A stretch of DNA of 45,327 bases from Cellvibrionales bacterium UBA1969 (GTDB lineage Bacteria; Pseudomonadota; Gammaproteobacteria; Pseudomonadales; UBA7434), in the NCBI GenBank assembly GCA_002339085.1, contig DDDX01000024.1:2144-47470 (forward strand), read 5' to 3'. Numbering within the stretch: position 1 is the first letter of the stretch; each line of letters starts with the position of its first letter. A program made the position numbers and the translations under genes. Of this stretch, positions 34,796 through 43,464 are shown in pieces. The notes under the pieces are model-generated. The model searched no databases, was not told the origin of the DNA, and saw only the letters and a program-made list of their open reading frames with translations.

Positions 34796-36146
34796 TGGCG
34801 TCATCCTCTTGATCATCGCGAGCAATCGATTCAATACGCATCTCTGCTGAGCGAGCATGAGCCGTCAATGATTCACTTCGAGCAACCACGGATGCAAGCC
34901 GACCAATATCAGCTGAAGATTCAGCACTGCATTGAATTAAAGAACTGCGTTTTTGAAAATCGTAGACGCCTAAAGGGGAGGCAAATCGAGCAGTCGTTGA
35001 GGTTGGCAATACATGATTAGGACCGGCACAGTAATCTCCTAAGGACTCAGGGGTAAACCTGCCCATAAATATAGCACCAGCATTCTCAATGCTCGACAAC
35101 CAGGATTCGGGATCTTCAATTGATAATTCCAAATGCTCAGGAGAAATAGCATTACTCACCAACATCGCCTGATTTAGGTCATCAACTAAAATAAATGCCG
35201 AACGCTGACTAATCGACCGACGAATGATATCGCTACGACTCATATCGACTATCAGCGAATTCATACTATCTTCTACAGCTTGAAGAAAGTCACTACTCGG
35301 GCTTATCAAAATAGCTTGGGCATCTTCATCGTGCTCGGCTTGCGAAAATAAATCCATCGCGATCCATTCGGGATTTGTCTTACCATCGCAAATAACCAAA
35401 ATCTCTGAAGGGCCTGCCAACATATCAAGACCAACATCACCAAAAACCATTTTCTTGGCGCAGGCGACAAAGCGATTGCCTGGACCAACAATTTTATCAA
35501 CCCGCTGAATACTTTCTGTGCCATAAGCCAATGCCGCAACGGCTTGGGCACCACCAATAGTAAAAATTTGATCGATGCCTGCGATTGCAGCCGCGGCCAA
35601 AACAGTCTGGTTTACTTCGCCATCCGGTGAGGGACTGACCATGACAATCTCTTCCACACCCGCGACTTTGGCCGGCAATGCATTCATTAGCACGCTGGAG
35701 GGATAAGCCGCTTTACCGCCCGGAACGTAAATACCTACCCGCTTTAATGGCGTAACTTGCTGCCCCAACAAAGTGCCCGTCGCATCGGTATACTGCCATG
35801 ACTCCTGCCGTTGGTGCTGATGAAAATCACTGATTCGTTGTGCAGACTGTTCTAAGGCCTCTCGGAGAGTGGGATCAAGATCTAGCAGTGCCTTTTTAAT
35901 AGCGACTTTATCAACGGTTAAGCCTGTCAATGAATCAACTGCAAATCGATCAAAACGCGAGGTGTAATCGACAACTGCAGCATCGCCCTGATCCTGAACT
36001 CTGCGAATAATATCGCGCACGGTCGACTCCAAGGCTTGATCTGCCACTGCTGTCCAAGCCGTTAACTTGGTAAGATCATCGCTAAAATTTGGATCATTGG
36101 CTGATAAACGCCGAGGCGATAATTTTGGCTGCATGTTTGTTGTCAT
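34785..36146 (-). CDS. hisD: Histidinol dehydrogenase
   Basis: Zinc and NAD enzyme for the last two oxidations to histidine. Signatures: RVGIYVPGGKAAYPSSVLMNALPA (read in parts), IVGPGNRFVACAKKMVFG, DMLAGPSEILVI, LFSQAEHDEDAQAILIS and YCAGPNHVLPTSTTARFASPL. The histidines and glutamate of the active site are in place. It is 453 residues, slightly longer than usual because of an acidic C-terminal tail. It lies 42 bases after hisG and overlaps hisC. Confidence 0.97.
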   Translation of the reverse strand: MTTNMQPKLSPRRLSANDPNFSDDLTKLTAWTAVADQALESTVRDIIRRVQDQGDAAVVDYTSRFDRFAVDSLTGLTVDKVAIKKALLDLDPTLREALEQSAQRISDFHQHQRQESWQYTDATGTLLGQQVTPLKRVGIYVPGGKAAYPSSVLMNALPAKVAGVEEIVMVSPSPDGEVNQTVLAAAAIAGIDQIFTIGGAQAVAALAYGTESIQRVDKIVGPGNRFVACAKKMVFGDVGLDMLAGPSEILVICDGKTNPEWIAMDLFSQAEHDEDAQAILISPSSDFLQAVEDSMNSLIVDMSRSDIIRRSISQRSAFILVDDLNQAMLVSNAISPEHLELSIEDPESWLSSIENAGAIFMGRFTPESLGDYCAGPNHVLPTSTTARFASPLGVYDFQKRSSLIQCSAESSADIGRLASVVARSESLTAHARSAEMRIESIARDDQEDDASDR

Positions 36147-36188
36147 AAAAAATGTCGCACCGAAAGATTTTTTTCACTTACTGCTTGG

Positions 36189-36821
36189 TTAATTATCGCC
36201 AACGGCTGAAGCGATTAAATCAGTAAGTGATTTAATCTGGTCATATTTGACCTTCATAGAGGCTTTATTCACCACTAAACGTGAGCTAATATCAGCGATA
36301 AAATCAACCGGCTCCAATCCATTAGCCACCAAGGTTTTACCGGTATCGACAATATCAACAATTTCATCGGCTAAGTTCATGATCGGCGCAAGCTCCATAC
36401 CGCCATAAAGCTTAATAATATCGGCCTGAATGCCTTTTTCAGCATAAAATCGCTGCGCAATATTGACGTATTTAGTGGCCACTGTTAACCGCGACTGAGG
36501 ACTTCGCCCGACCTGCTGCGTCTGCCTTGCGGTCATTAATCGGCAACGTGCTATTGCCAAATCATGCAACTCATAAAGCTCATCACCACCGTCTTCCATA
36601 AGCATGTCTTTACCCACCACGCCTAAATCGGCCGCGCCGTAATGAATGTAGGTTAATACATCAATACCACGAAGCACCAACAACTGAACATCGTCATGAT
36701 TGGTTGAAAAAGCCAACTTACGGCTTTCAGCAATATTTTCTTCAGGTACGATATCTGCCGCGGCAAGCAGCGGTAATGTGTCTTTTAAAATTCGACCTTT
36801 AGTGAGTGCAATAGTAATCAT
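36189..36821 (-). CDS. hisG: ATP phosphoribosyltransferase, short form
   Basis: Catalyses the first step of histidine synthesis from ATP and PRPP. It begins MITIALTKGRILKDTLPLL and is only 210 residues, lacking the C-terminal regulatory domain of the long form (about 300). Short-form enzymes need HisZ as regulatory partner; no hisZ is in the window, so it should be elsewhere. DLGVVGKDML and EIVDIVDTGKTLVANGL (PRPP-binding) are clear. The ATG overlaps the murA stop by four bases. Confidence 0.96.
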   Translation of the reverse strand: MITIALTKGRILKDTLPLLAAADIVPEENIAESRKLAFSTNHDDVQLLVLRGIDVLTYIHYGAADLGVVGKDMLMEDGGDELYELHDLAIARCRLMTARQTQQVGRSPQSRLTVATKYVNIAQRFYAEKGIQADIIKLYGGMELAPIMNLADEIVDIVDTGKTLVANGLEPVDFIADISSRLVVNKASMKVKYDQIKSLTDLIASAVGDN

Positions 36822-38113
36822 GATGATTGTTCACTTTGTTCGTTACTGAGGCGGCCAGGTATGCGACGAATACTAGCTCCTAATAATTGCATTTTCTCTT
36901 CAATGCATTCATAACCTCGATCAATGTGATAAATCCGATCAACCAAGGTTGCACCATTTGCACATAATCCAGCAATAACTAGACTAGCTGAAGCGCGTAA
37001 ATCACTGGCCATAACTGGTGCTGCGGTAAGTGTTTCACAGCCCTCTACAATAGCCGTATTTCCTTCAATACGGATATTAGCGCCCATCCGATTCATCTCA
37101 TGAACTTGAATCAGACGATTCTCAAAAATAGTTTCTACCACAGTACTGACGCCCGTGGCAACGCTATTCATCGCGGTGAACTGCGCCTGCATATCCGTTG
37201 GAAATGCAGGGTATGGTGCAGTGCGAATATCCACCGCAATGGGTTTTCTGCCCTCCATATCGAGGCGAATCCAATCATCACCTACCGTCATTTTTGCACC
37301 CGCCTCTTCAAGCTTGGCCAAAACAGCCTCGAGCGAATGCGGGTCAACATCTTTGACTTTAATCCAGCCCCTAGTCGCTGCCGCAGCGACTAAAAAGGTA
37401 CCCGCCTCAATTCGATCAGACATCACATCATAATCACAGCCATGCAGCTCTTCAACGCCATCAATTATCAGCTTATCGGTTCCGATGCCGCTAATCTTAG
37501 CTCCCATCGCATTTAAGCAATTAGCCAGATCTACCACCTCAGGCTCTCGAGCAGCATTTTCAATAATCGATCGCCCCTCAGCAAGGGTAGCAGCCATAAG
37601 TATATTTTCAGTGCCACCCACGGTGACTTTGTCCATGAAAATATGAGCGCCCTTTAATCGGCCATCAACCACCGCTTCAATAAAACCCGATTCGACGGTA
37701 ACAGTAGCACCCAGCGCTTCAAAACCCCGCAAATGTAAGTCAACTGGACGACTGCCAATGGCACAACCGCCTGGAAATGAAACTCTTGCCTTACCCAACC
37801 GGGCTAGCAATGGGCCTAAAACGAGTATTGACGCTCGCATGGTTTTAACCAACTCATAAGGTGCGGTGAACTGCGTTATTTTTTCAGCATTTAATTCAAC
37901 ACCCAGCTTTTCATCGATCAGTAAATCAACCCCTAAGCAGCTTAACAATTCGATCATGGTAGTAACGTCATTCAGATGCGGCAAGTTACCTATTCTTACT
38001 GACCCCTTACTGAGTAATCCTGACGCTAAGATAGGCAGAGCTGAATTCTTTGAACCCGAAATTCGAATTTCACCTTCAATTTTTGAAGGGCCGTTAATTA
38101 ATAATTTATCCAT
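36818..38113 (-). CDS. murA: UDP-N-acetylglucosamine 1-carboxyvinyltransferase
   Basis: First committed step of peptidoglycan synthesis: transfers enolpyruvate from PEP to UDP-GlcNAc. Lys22-Asn23 in RISGSKNSALPIL and the catalytic Cys117 in FPGGCAIGSRPVDLHL are present, so the fosfomycin-binding cysteine is intact. It is 431 residues; the family is about 419, with a polar C-terminal tail here. ibaG lies 21 bases upstream and hisG overlaps downstream, an order shared with Pseudomonas-type genomes. Confidence 0.97.
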   Translation of the reverse strand: MDKLLINGPSKIEGEIRISGSKNSALPILASGLLSKGSVRIGNLPHLNDVTTMIELLSCLGVDLLIDEKLGVELNAEKITQFTAPYELVKTMRASILVLGPLLARLGKARVSFPGGCAIGSRPVDLHLRGFEALGATVTVESGFIEAVVDGRLKGAHIFMDKVTVGGTENILMAATLAEGRSIIENAAREPEVVDLANCLNAMGAKISGIGTDKLIIDGVEELHGCDYDVMSDRIEAGTFLVAAAATRGWIKVKDVDPHSLEAVLAKLEEAGAKMTVGDDWIRLDMEGRKPIAVDIRTAPYPAFPTDMQAQFTAMNSVATGVSTVVETIFENRLIQVHEMNRMGANIRIEGNTAIVEGCETLTAAPVMASDLRASASLVIAGLCANGATLVDRIYHIDRGYECIEEKMQLLGASIRRIPGRLSNEQSEQSS

Positions 38114-38134
38114 GGAATCTTCTTTTTAATAAGC

Positions 38135-38371
38135 TTAAATGCTAGCTTGCCATTGCGATGGTGTTAAGGCGCGTATATTCACTGCGTGTATCTCACCCGA
38201 GGCAATCTTTTCATTTAAACACTGATAAACACGCTGCTGTTTTTTTACCGCTGATAGGCCTTCAAATTCTGTACTGACAACCGTGACAGAACAATGGTTA
38301 CCTGATAATTCAACTTCAAGATGATCGACACTAATACGTGTCTGAATTAAGTCGATAATTTCTTTTTGCAT
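38135..38371 (-). CDS. ibaG: BolA family protein IbaG
   Basis: Small BolA-like protein of 78 residues with the family blocks SAVKKQQRVYQCL and IHAVNIRALTPSQW. BolA proteins work with monothiol glutaredoxins in iron-sulfur handling; E. coli IbaG is named for acid response. The adjacency to murA and mlaC is the conserved context of ibaG and supports IbaG rather than BolA proper. The start MQKEIIDLIQTRI is unambiguous in the frame. Confidence 0.92.
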   Translation of the reverse strand: MQKEIIDLIQTRISVDHLEVELSGNHCSVTVVSTEFEGLSAVKKQQRVYQCLNEKIASGEIHAVNIRALTPSQWQASI

Positions 38372-38415
38372 AGTACTGTTCTCTAAAAAATCTTAACGGC
38401 TAGCTTAGCAGATCA

Positions 38416-39174
38416 CTATTGGGCTTGCGCAGCATTATCATCACCAGAAGCAGTCCAGTTATCAATAACTTTATCGATATTACCATCGTAAACTTCAACG
38501 GCACTGTCAAATTGGTTTCGGTAAATTTTACCCAAATTTATTGATTCAACAACCATATTACGCAATTTCCACTGCCCTCGAGAGTCCTTTCGTAAAGAGT
38601 ATTGAATCTCATAGGGTTGCTGTCGATCGCCATAAATCAATTGTTTGACTCTCGCTTTAGTTGCTGAGGGATTAACATCAGTGGGCACAACTACCTCAAT
38701 TTTTTGCCCTTCAAATGCCAGTAAGCCTTTACCATAGGTTCGTATTAATGACACAGAAAATACGCCGCTAAATCGCTCGATTTGATTCATCAAGCGTTGC
38801 TGCTCTTCACTTGAGAGCATCGCCATTTTCTTTGCGCTTGCATGCCTACCCATGACTGCTCGCGAAAAGGATTTAAAATCGATAACAGGTCCAAGTAAAT
38901 CATCAAGCTCAACAAAAAAACGCTGCTTATCATCTGCCGAATAACGCTGTGCAGCCTCAATTAATAAAAGCAAGTCATCTGTCATGGCTTCAACCATTTG
39001 ATGCGCCGCGACTATTTCTGTCGTCGCCTGCTCTACTTGTATCGATTGAACATTATCATTGATCGCAAGGTTGAGCTGTGCTGAACTCGCACTTGCCCAG
39101 CAAATGACTAAAGGAAGCCAAACCATAGAGCGTATTTTTTTTAACCTTGCCATGCATTGAACTTTTGAAGTCAT
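38416..39174 (-). CDS. mlaC: Periplasmic phospholipid-binding protein MlaC
   Basis: MlaC/Ttg2D shuttles phospholipids between the MlaA complex in the outer membrane and MlaFEDB in the inner membrane. There is a signal peptide (basic MARLKKIRSM, hydrophobic VWLPLVICWASA, cleavage after ASSA). The mature part has VIDFKSFSRAVMGRHASA and IQYSLRKDSRGQWKLRNMVVESINLGKIYRNQF, typical of MlaC. It is 252 residues, somewhat long through an Asp/Ala-rich tail. In most relatives mlaF, mlaE, mlaD and mlaB are adjacent; here none is. The upstream neighbour is the divergent yrbG, so the mla genes expected between them are missing or elsewhere. Confidence 0.9.
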   Translation of the reverse strand: MTSKVQCMARLKKIRSMVWLPLVICWASASSAQLNLAINDNVQSIQVEQATTEIVAAHQMVEAMTDDLLLLIEAAQRYSADDKQRFFVELDDLLGPVIDFKSFSRAVMGRHASAKKMAMLSSEEQQRLMNQIERFSGVFSVSLIRTYGKGLLAFEGQKIEVVVPTDVNPSATKARVKQLIYGDRQQPYEIQYSLRKDSRGQWKLRNMVVESINLGKIYRNQFDSAVEVYDGNIDKVIDNWTASGDDNAAQAQ

Positions 39175-39543
39175 ATCGCTTCACCATCCTTTGACTATTA
39201 CTAATTTGATAAAAACGAACACAATTAATTCCCCTTGATTGGGAATTTAGGAAATTAAGTCTTGTCGCTGCGTTGTCGCAACAGATGACCTACTGTATAG
39301 TTCCGCCTTTAAGGTAATTGCGCTCAACGGTGTAGATAATTCTCAAATTCACCCAATTGCATATTTTCTCATGGTCAAGCACAAAACCACAGTAAAAAAA
39401 CAGCACAAAAGTTCGCAAGCTTAGAACAAAAATACTGGCAATGCTGGTTTCATCAGCGGGTTCAGAACTGCCATAGTAGGTTGATATTTATACAGTATGG
39501 CATTTTTTTAACTATTAAAGTCAATAACATTAAAACGAAATTT
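39175..39543. other. Divergent intergenic region between mlaC and yrbG
   Basis: A 369-base gap without a recognisable gene. It contains one inverted repeat at 39227-39247 (listed separately). I searched by eye for remnants of mlaD, mlaE or mlaF and saw none. Promoters for both genes are expected here but were not resolved. Confidence 0.55.
39227..39247. repeat. Inverted repeat upstream of mlaC
   Basis: AATTCCC (39227-39233) and GGGAATT (39241-39247) are perfect complements around seven bases. It lies 53-73 bases before the mlaC start and so could be a regulator site; function unknown. Confidence 0.4.
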
Positions 39544-40518
39544 ATGCCTCTATCTATTATCGCTATGACCGTCCTCATTATCGGCTTTACTGGGCTGGTC
39601 TGGAGCGCCAATGTATTTGTTACCGGCAGCGCCTCACTCGCAAAACACTTAGGAATGACGCCTGTTTTAATCGGCTTAACGGTCGTAGCCTTCGGTACAT
39701 CAGCGCCGGAAATGTTTGTTTCTGCAGAAGCAGCCTTGGACGGTGTACCTAATTTAGCTATTGGCAATGCGATCGGCTCAAATATCGCGAATATTGGCTT
39801 AGTATTAGGCTTCACAGCAATCATTGCTGCCATACCGATCAATACCCGTCTAATGCGGCTTGAAATCCCCTTATTACTAATAGCCACCTTCCTTGCCGTC
39901 TTTTTCTTGTGGGACTTGTATTTAAGTGCTCTTGAGGGCATTGGTCTTCTGACAGCGGCTTTTCTGGCTACCTTAGTGCTTATCTGGGATGCGCGCCGCG
40001 CTAAGCCAATTTCTTCAAGCGAATTGGCAGAAAGAGCAATTCCGCCAGAATTAAACCACCTAAAAGCTATTATTTACGTGGCCATGGGCCTATTAGCACT
40101 GCTTGGCTTTGCGGATTTATTGGTCTGGTCAGCTAAAACATTAGCTGAGCATTTTGGCGTCAGCCCAATGGTCATTGGTTTAACCATCGTTGCGCTGGGC
40201 ACCAGCTTGCCAGAATTAGCCGCGTCGATAGCTAGCGCAATTAAAGGGCATCACGATATCGCCATAGGCAACATTATTGGATCTAACTTATTGAATATAT
40301 TAGCGGTTATGGCTATTCCAGGCATCCTTTCACCCTCTTCATTAACCGCCATGACAGTCAATAGAGACCTGTTTGTCATGGTGTTGTTAACCCTCGCATT
40401 AGTCGCAATAGTCGGCTTGGCCAGCCTTAGGCAAAAATTCCAAGCATCGTCACTGGGTCGACCCGTCGGTCTGCTTCTTCTGCTAAGTTATTGCTTTTAC
40501 TACACATTGATCTTTTAA
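39544..40518 (+). CDS. yrbG: Calcium/sodium antiporter, YrbG family
   Basis: Inner-membrane CaCA-type exchanger. Two internal repeats carry the alpha motifs: GTSAPEMFVSAEAAL with AIGNAIGSNIANIGLVLG in the first half, and GTSLPELAASIASAIKG with AIGNIIGSNLLNILAV in the second. About ten membrane helices are visible. I use the ATG at 39544 (324 residues, MPLSIIAMTVLIIG); the frame reads back to a TTG at 39481, adding 21 nonconserved residues. In E. coli yrbG also stands between the divergent mla operon and kdsD, and that position is kept here. Confidence 0.92.
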   Translation: MPLSIIAMTVLIIGFTGLVWSANVFVTGSASLAKHLGMTPVLIGLTVVAFGTSAPEMFVSAEAALDGVPNLAIGNAIGSNIANIGLVLGFTAIIAAIPINTRLMRLEIPLLLIATFLAVFFLWDLYLSALEGIGLLTAAFLATLVLIWDARRAKPISSSELAERAIPPELNHLKAIIYVAMGLLALLGFADLLVWSAKTLAEHFGVSPMVIGLTIVALGTSLPELAASIASAIKGHHDIAIGNIIGSNLLNILAVMAIPGILSPSSLTAMTVNRDLFVMVLLTLALVAIVGLASLRQKFQASSLGRPVGLLLLLSYCFYYTLIF

Positions 40519-40695
40519 CAGCACTGGGCCAGATCGCCATATATGCGAGATGTCATTGGCATTTTTGCTTAATCATTCGCTTGATCAGTGCCAACTAATC
40601 ACGAGCCTAAACCTGTGTAAGGATTTACAATCAACCCTTATTATTCACTACCATTGACGTTCACAAACGATTAAAGACCTGAGTCAATTATCACC

Positions 40696-41664
40696 ATGAA
40701 AAAAAAGCCTAATTTCATCGCTATCGGCAAACGCACGATTGAAATGGAACAAAAGTCAATCCATGCCTTACTCCATCGTCTTGATAAAGGCTTTGAGCAA
40801 GCCTGCGAATCGCTTATGCAATGCCGGGGCCGTGTGGTCGTAACCGGAATAGGTAAATCAGGCCATATTGCCAATAAAATTGCTGCCACGCTATCAAGTA
40901 CAGGGACGCCTGCATTCTTTATGCACCCCGCTGAAGCCAGTCACGGTGATCTTGGCATGCTGACAGCTAACGATGCCGTACTTGCCCTCTCTGGCTCAGG
41001 CAACACCAATGAACTATTGACATTACTCCCGCTGATAAAGCGCATAGGTGTGCCATTAATAGCAATGACAGGCAACCTAGAATCGACCCTGGCTCAAAGT
41101 GCTGATATACATCTTGATGTCAGCGTTGAAGAGGAAGCATGCCCGCTTGGTCTTGCGCCGACATCCAGCACAACAGCGGCCTTAGTGATGGGCGATGCGC
41201 TGGCTATTGCGCTGTTAGAGGCTCGTGGCTTCAGCGCTCAGGACTTTGCATTTTCCCATCCAGGCGGCACACTCGGCAGACGACTACTGTTAAAAGTCAG
41301 TGACGTAATGGAAGCAGACTTCCCGCAAGTTAAACCAGAGGCCTTACTGGCCGAAGGGCTTATGGAAATAAGCCAAAAAGGTTTAGGTATGACGACAATC
41401 ACCGATCAAAGTCGTGCCTTACTGGGCATTTTTACTGACGGTGATTTACGCCGAGCGATAGATCGCCGCGATGACCTACACAACACAAACATGAGCGATC
41501 TCATGATCAAAAACCCAATCACCGTTAGTGATGATATGCTCGCAGCACAGGCAATGAAGATTATTGAAGATAATAATATTTCATGCCTTGCAGTAACTAC
41601 GGATAACAATATTGTTTTAGGTGTTGTCCATTTACATGCCCTTATAAAAGCTGGTTTAGCATGA
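40696..41664 (+). CDS. kdsD: D-arabinose 5-phosphate isomerase
   Basis: Converts ribulose 5-phosphate to arabinose 5-phosphate for Kdo synthesis. The N-terminal SIS domain has VVTGIGKSGHIANKIAATL, HPAEASHGDLGML and LALSGSGNTNELL; two CBS domains follow from about residue 205 to the end. It is 322 residues, near E. coli KdsD (328). The linker SHPGGTLGRRLLLKVSD is conserved. The stop overlaps the kdsC start by four bases. Confidence 0.97.
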   Translation: MKKKPNFIAIGKRTIEMEQKSIHALLHRLDKGFEQACESLMQCRGRVVVTGIGKSGHIANKIAATLSSTGTPAFFMHPAEASHGDLGMLTANDAVLALSGSGNTNELLTLLPLIKRIGVPLIAMTGNLESTLAQSADIHLDVSVEEEACPLGLAPTSSTTAALVMGDALAIALLEARGFSAQDFAFSHPGGTLGRRLLLKVSDVMEADFPQVKPEALLAEGLMEISQKGLGMTTITDQSRALLGIFTDGDLRRAIDRRDDLHNTNMSDLMIKNPITVSDDMLAAQAMKIIEDNNISCLAVTTDNNIVLGVVHLHALIKAGLA

Positions 41665-42236
41665 AAAAGAATAAAAATTTAGCCGCATCGTTTGACTCAA
41701 ACATTCTGTCTTTAGCTCAGGGAATAAAATTACTCGCATTGGATGTGGATGGCGTTTTAAGTGATGGAAAGCTTTATTTCGGCAATGATGGCGAAGAACT
41801 GAAATGCTTTAATATTGCAGACGGTTTAGGCATTAAGCTATTGCAAAATCAAGGCATTGAAGTAGCTATTATTACTGGCCGCGAATCTAACATCGTTCAA
41901 AGTCGAGCGAATGAACTTTCTATCCACCACCTCATCCAAGGTCGAGAAGATAAACTTATGGCACTGGATGAATTACTATCAATAACCGGCATCACTTTAG
42001 AGCAAACGGCCTATATGGGTGACGACCTACCCGACTTAAGCGCTATTGAGAATGTTAGGTTAGGTGCTACTGTCGCCAATGCTAACACCGAAGTGAAAGC
42101 GGTCGCAGATTGGATATCAAAGAAAGACGGCGGCGATGGCGCCGTAAGAGAGTTAGCCGAGTTAATTCTCTGCGCAAATGACCTGTATGATAAAAGCATC
42201 GATACTTTTCGGAGAAAAATTAATAAATTGAATTAA
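41661..42236 (+). CDS. kdsC: 3-deoxy-D-manno-octulosonate 8-phosphate phosphatase
   Basis: HAD-family phosphatase that releases Kdo from Kdo 8-phosphate. The catalytic motif LDVDGVLSDG puts the nucleophile and acid at Asp28 and Asp30; the third motif is MGDDLPDL. ITGRESNIV is also typical, and the short cap gives the tetrameric C0 type. It is 191 residues (E. coli 188). It overlaps kdsD in an ATGA and lies 10 bases before lptC. Confidence 0.96.
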   Translation: MKKNKNLAASFDSNILSLAQGIKLLALDVDGVLSDGKLYFGNDGEELKCFNIADGLGIKLLQNQGIEVAIITGRESNIVQSRANELSIHHLIQGREDKLMALDELLSITGITLEQTAYMGDDLPDLSAIENVRLGATVANANTEVKAVADWISKKDGGDGAVRELAELILCANDLYDKSIDTFRRKINKLN

Positions 42237-42246
42237 GCAGTAGTCT

Positions 42247-42888
42247 ATGTTTGCAAAAAAACGTCAAAAGCAGATTCGCAACTTGCTCGCACTGGGTATT
42301 AGCTGCGCTATGATCGCCTTCTATGCGCTCAATCTAAATTTCAATTCACTTTTCAATACAGCCAACCCTGCCTCAAATCATAAGCAAAAACCCGTTAGTA
42401 TCTTAGATAATGTAGAAATTCGTCAGTTCGACTCTCAAGGCCAATTGCAACAATATTTAACTGCAAATCGTGCAGAAATGATTACTGAAACGAACGATAA
42501 AAATAAGGATTCTTTCGCATCCACCCAGCAAGAATTAACTGCCAAAATAGACTCTAAGAAAAACAAGTTACGACTTATTCAACCGCACATGATAATTCAC
42601 GAAAAAAACAACAAGCCATTAACTATTACCGCTAATGAGGGTTTAATCGGGCACAGAGATAAAAAAACACAATTAACAGGTAATGTGGAAATCAACGATA
42701 TAGATAGACAGGCTAAAGTCTTCACTCAATCTTTAACAATCGATTCTAAGGCCAACATTTTATCAACTGATCAAGCCATTAGCATTGAGTCTCCTACTAC
42801 CACTACAACAGCCTCAGGCCTCGAAGCTGACCTTAACAAAAATCAGTGGCACCTTCTATCTGGAGTCAAAAGTGTCATCAACCCCTGA
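42247..42888 (+). CDS. lptC: LPS export protein LptC
   Basis: Bitopic inner-membrane protein that takes LPS from LptBFG and hands it to LptA. A basic N-terminus (MFAKKRQKQIRN) leads into one transmembrane helix (LLALGISCAMIAFYAL). The periplasmic beta-jellyroll region contains NVEIRQFDSQGQLQQYLTANRAEM, read in parts, and LTGNVEINDIDRQAKVFTQSLTID. It is 213 residues, slightly longer than E. coli (191). Its 3' end overlaps the lptA start by 17 bases. Confidence 0.92.
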   Translation: MFAKKRQKQIRNLLALGISCAMIAFYALNLNFNSLFNTANPASNHKQKPVSILDNVEIRQFDSQGQLQQYLTANRAEMITETNDKNKDSFASTQQELTAKIDSKKNKLRLIQPHMIIHEKNNKPLTITANEGLIGHRDKKTQLTGNVEINDIDRQAKVFTQSLTIDSKANILSTDQAISIESPTTTTTASGLEADLNKNQWHLLSGVKSVINP

Positions 42889-43462
42889 CAGTAATGGTTC
42901 AAAAAATATCAATCATTCAGCTAACTTTTTAAGTGCTAGCTTTATTTTACCAATAATTATACTGTCTATTTTTTTCAGCCACACTTGGGCAGACCAACCT
43001 TCACAGCCCATTCAAATTAGAGCTGATAATGCTCAAAGCATTAGTAACTTGGGAAAAATGATTTACCGAGGCAACGTCATTGTTGAGCAAGGATCACTGC
43101 TTTTAAGCGGTGATATGGTCACTTTTATCACTTTATACAACAGCGAAATGAGTGAAGAAGGCCAAGAACAACACAGTGATGTTGAAGCAATTGGCAAACC
43201 AGCTTTTTTCCATCAACACGATAGCAGCGGCAGAGTGACGGTTAAAGCAGAAGCAAATAAGCTTGAATATTTCATCGAGTCGGGCATCATACGACTTCAA
43301 GGCAATGCGTCTATTGACCAAGCAGGCTATATTGTGACAGGCGATAAAATTGAATACTCTACTCACATGCAAAGTATTAAAGCTAAAAAAAATCCTGAAA
43401 ATACTAATACTCGTGTCCACACCGTGATCAAACCCAAATCCAGCAACGAAGATATGCCATAA
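42872..43462 (+). CDS. lptA: LPS transport periplasmic protein LptA
   Basis: Periplasmic bridge protein that carries LPS to the outer membrane. I place the start at a GTG at 42872-42874 with GGAG six bases upstream, inside the end of lptC; the frame otherwise extends back to a TTG at 42785, deep in lptC. This gives 196 residues with a signal peptide (long polar n-region, then FILPIIILSIFFSHTWA before DQP). The mature part has the OstA-like repeats PIQIRADNAQSISNLGKMIYRGNV and YIVTGDKIEY, read in parts. Two bases separate it from lptB. Confidence 0.92.
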   Translation: MSSTPDSNGSKNINHSANFLSASFILPIIILSIFFSHTWADQPSQPIQIRADNAQSISNLGKMIYRGNVIVEQGSLLLSGDMVTFITLYNSEMSEEGQEQHSDVEAIGKPAFFHQHDSSGRVTVKAEANKLEYFIESGIIRLQGNASIDQAGYIVTGDKIEYSTHMQSIKAKKNPENTNTRVHTVIKPKSSNEDMP

Positions 43463-43464
43463 CT

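Noticed and set aside
39462..39941. A 159-codon minus-strand frame over the start of yrbG
   Set aside because: Opposite the first alpha repeat of a clear exchanger; sequence is Lys/Ala-rich shadow translation.
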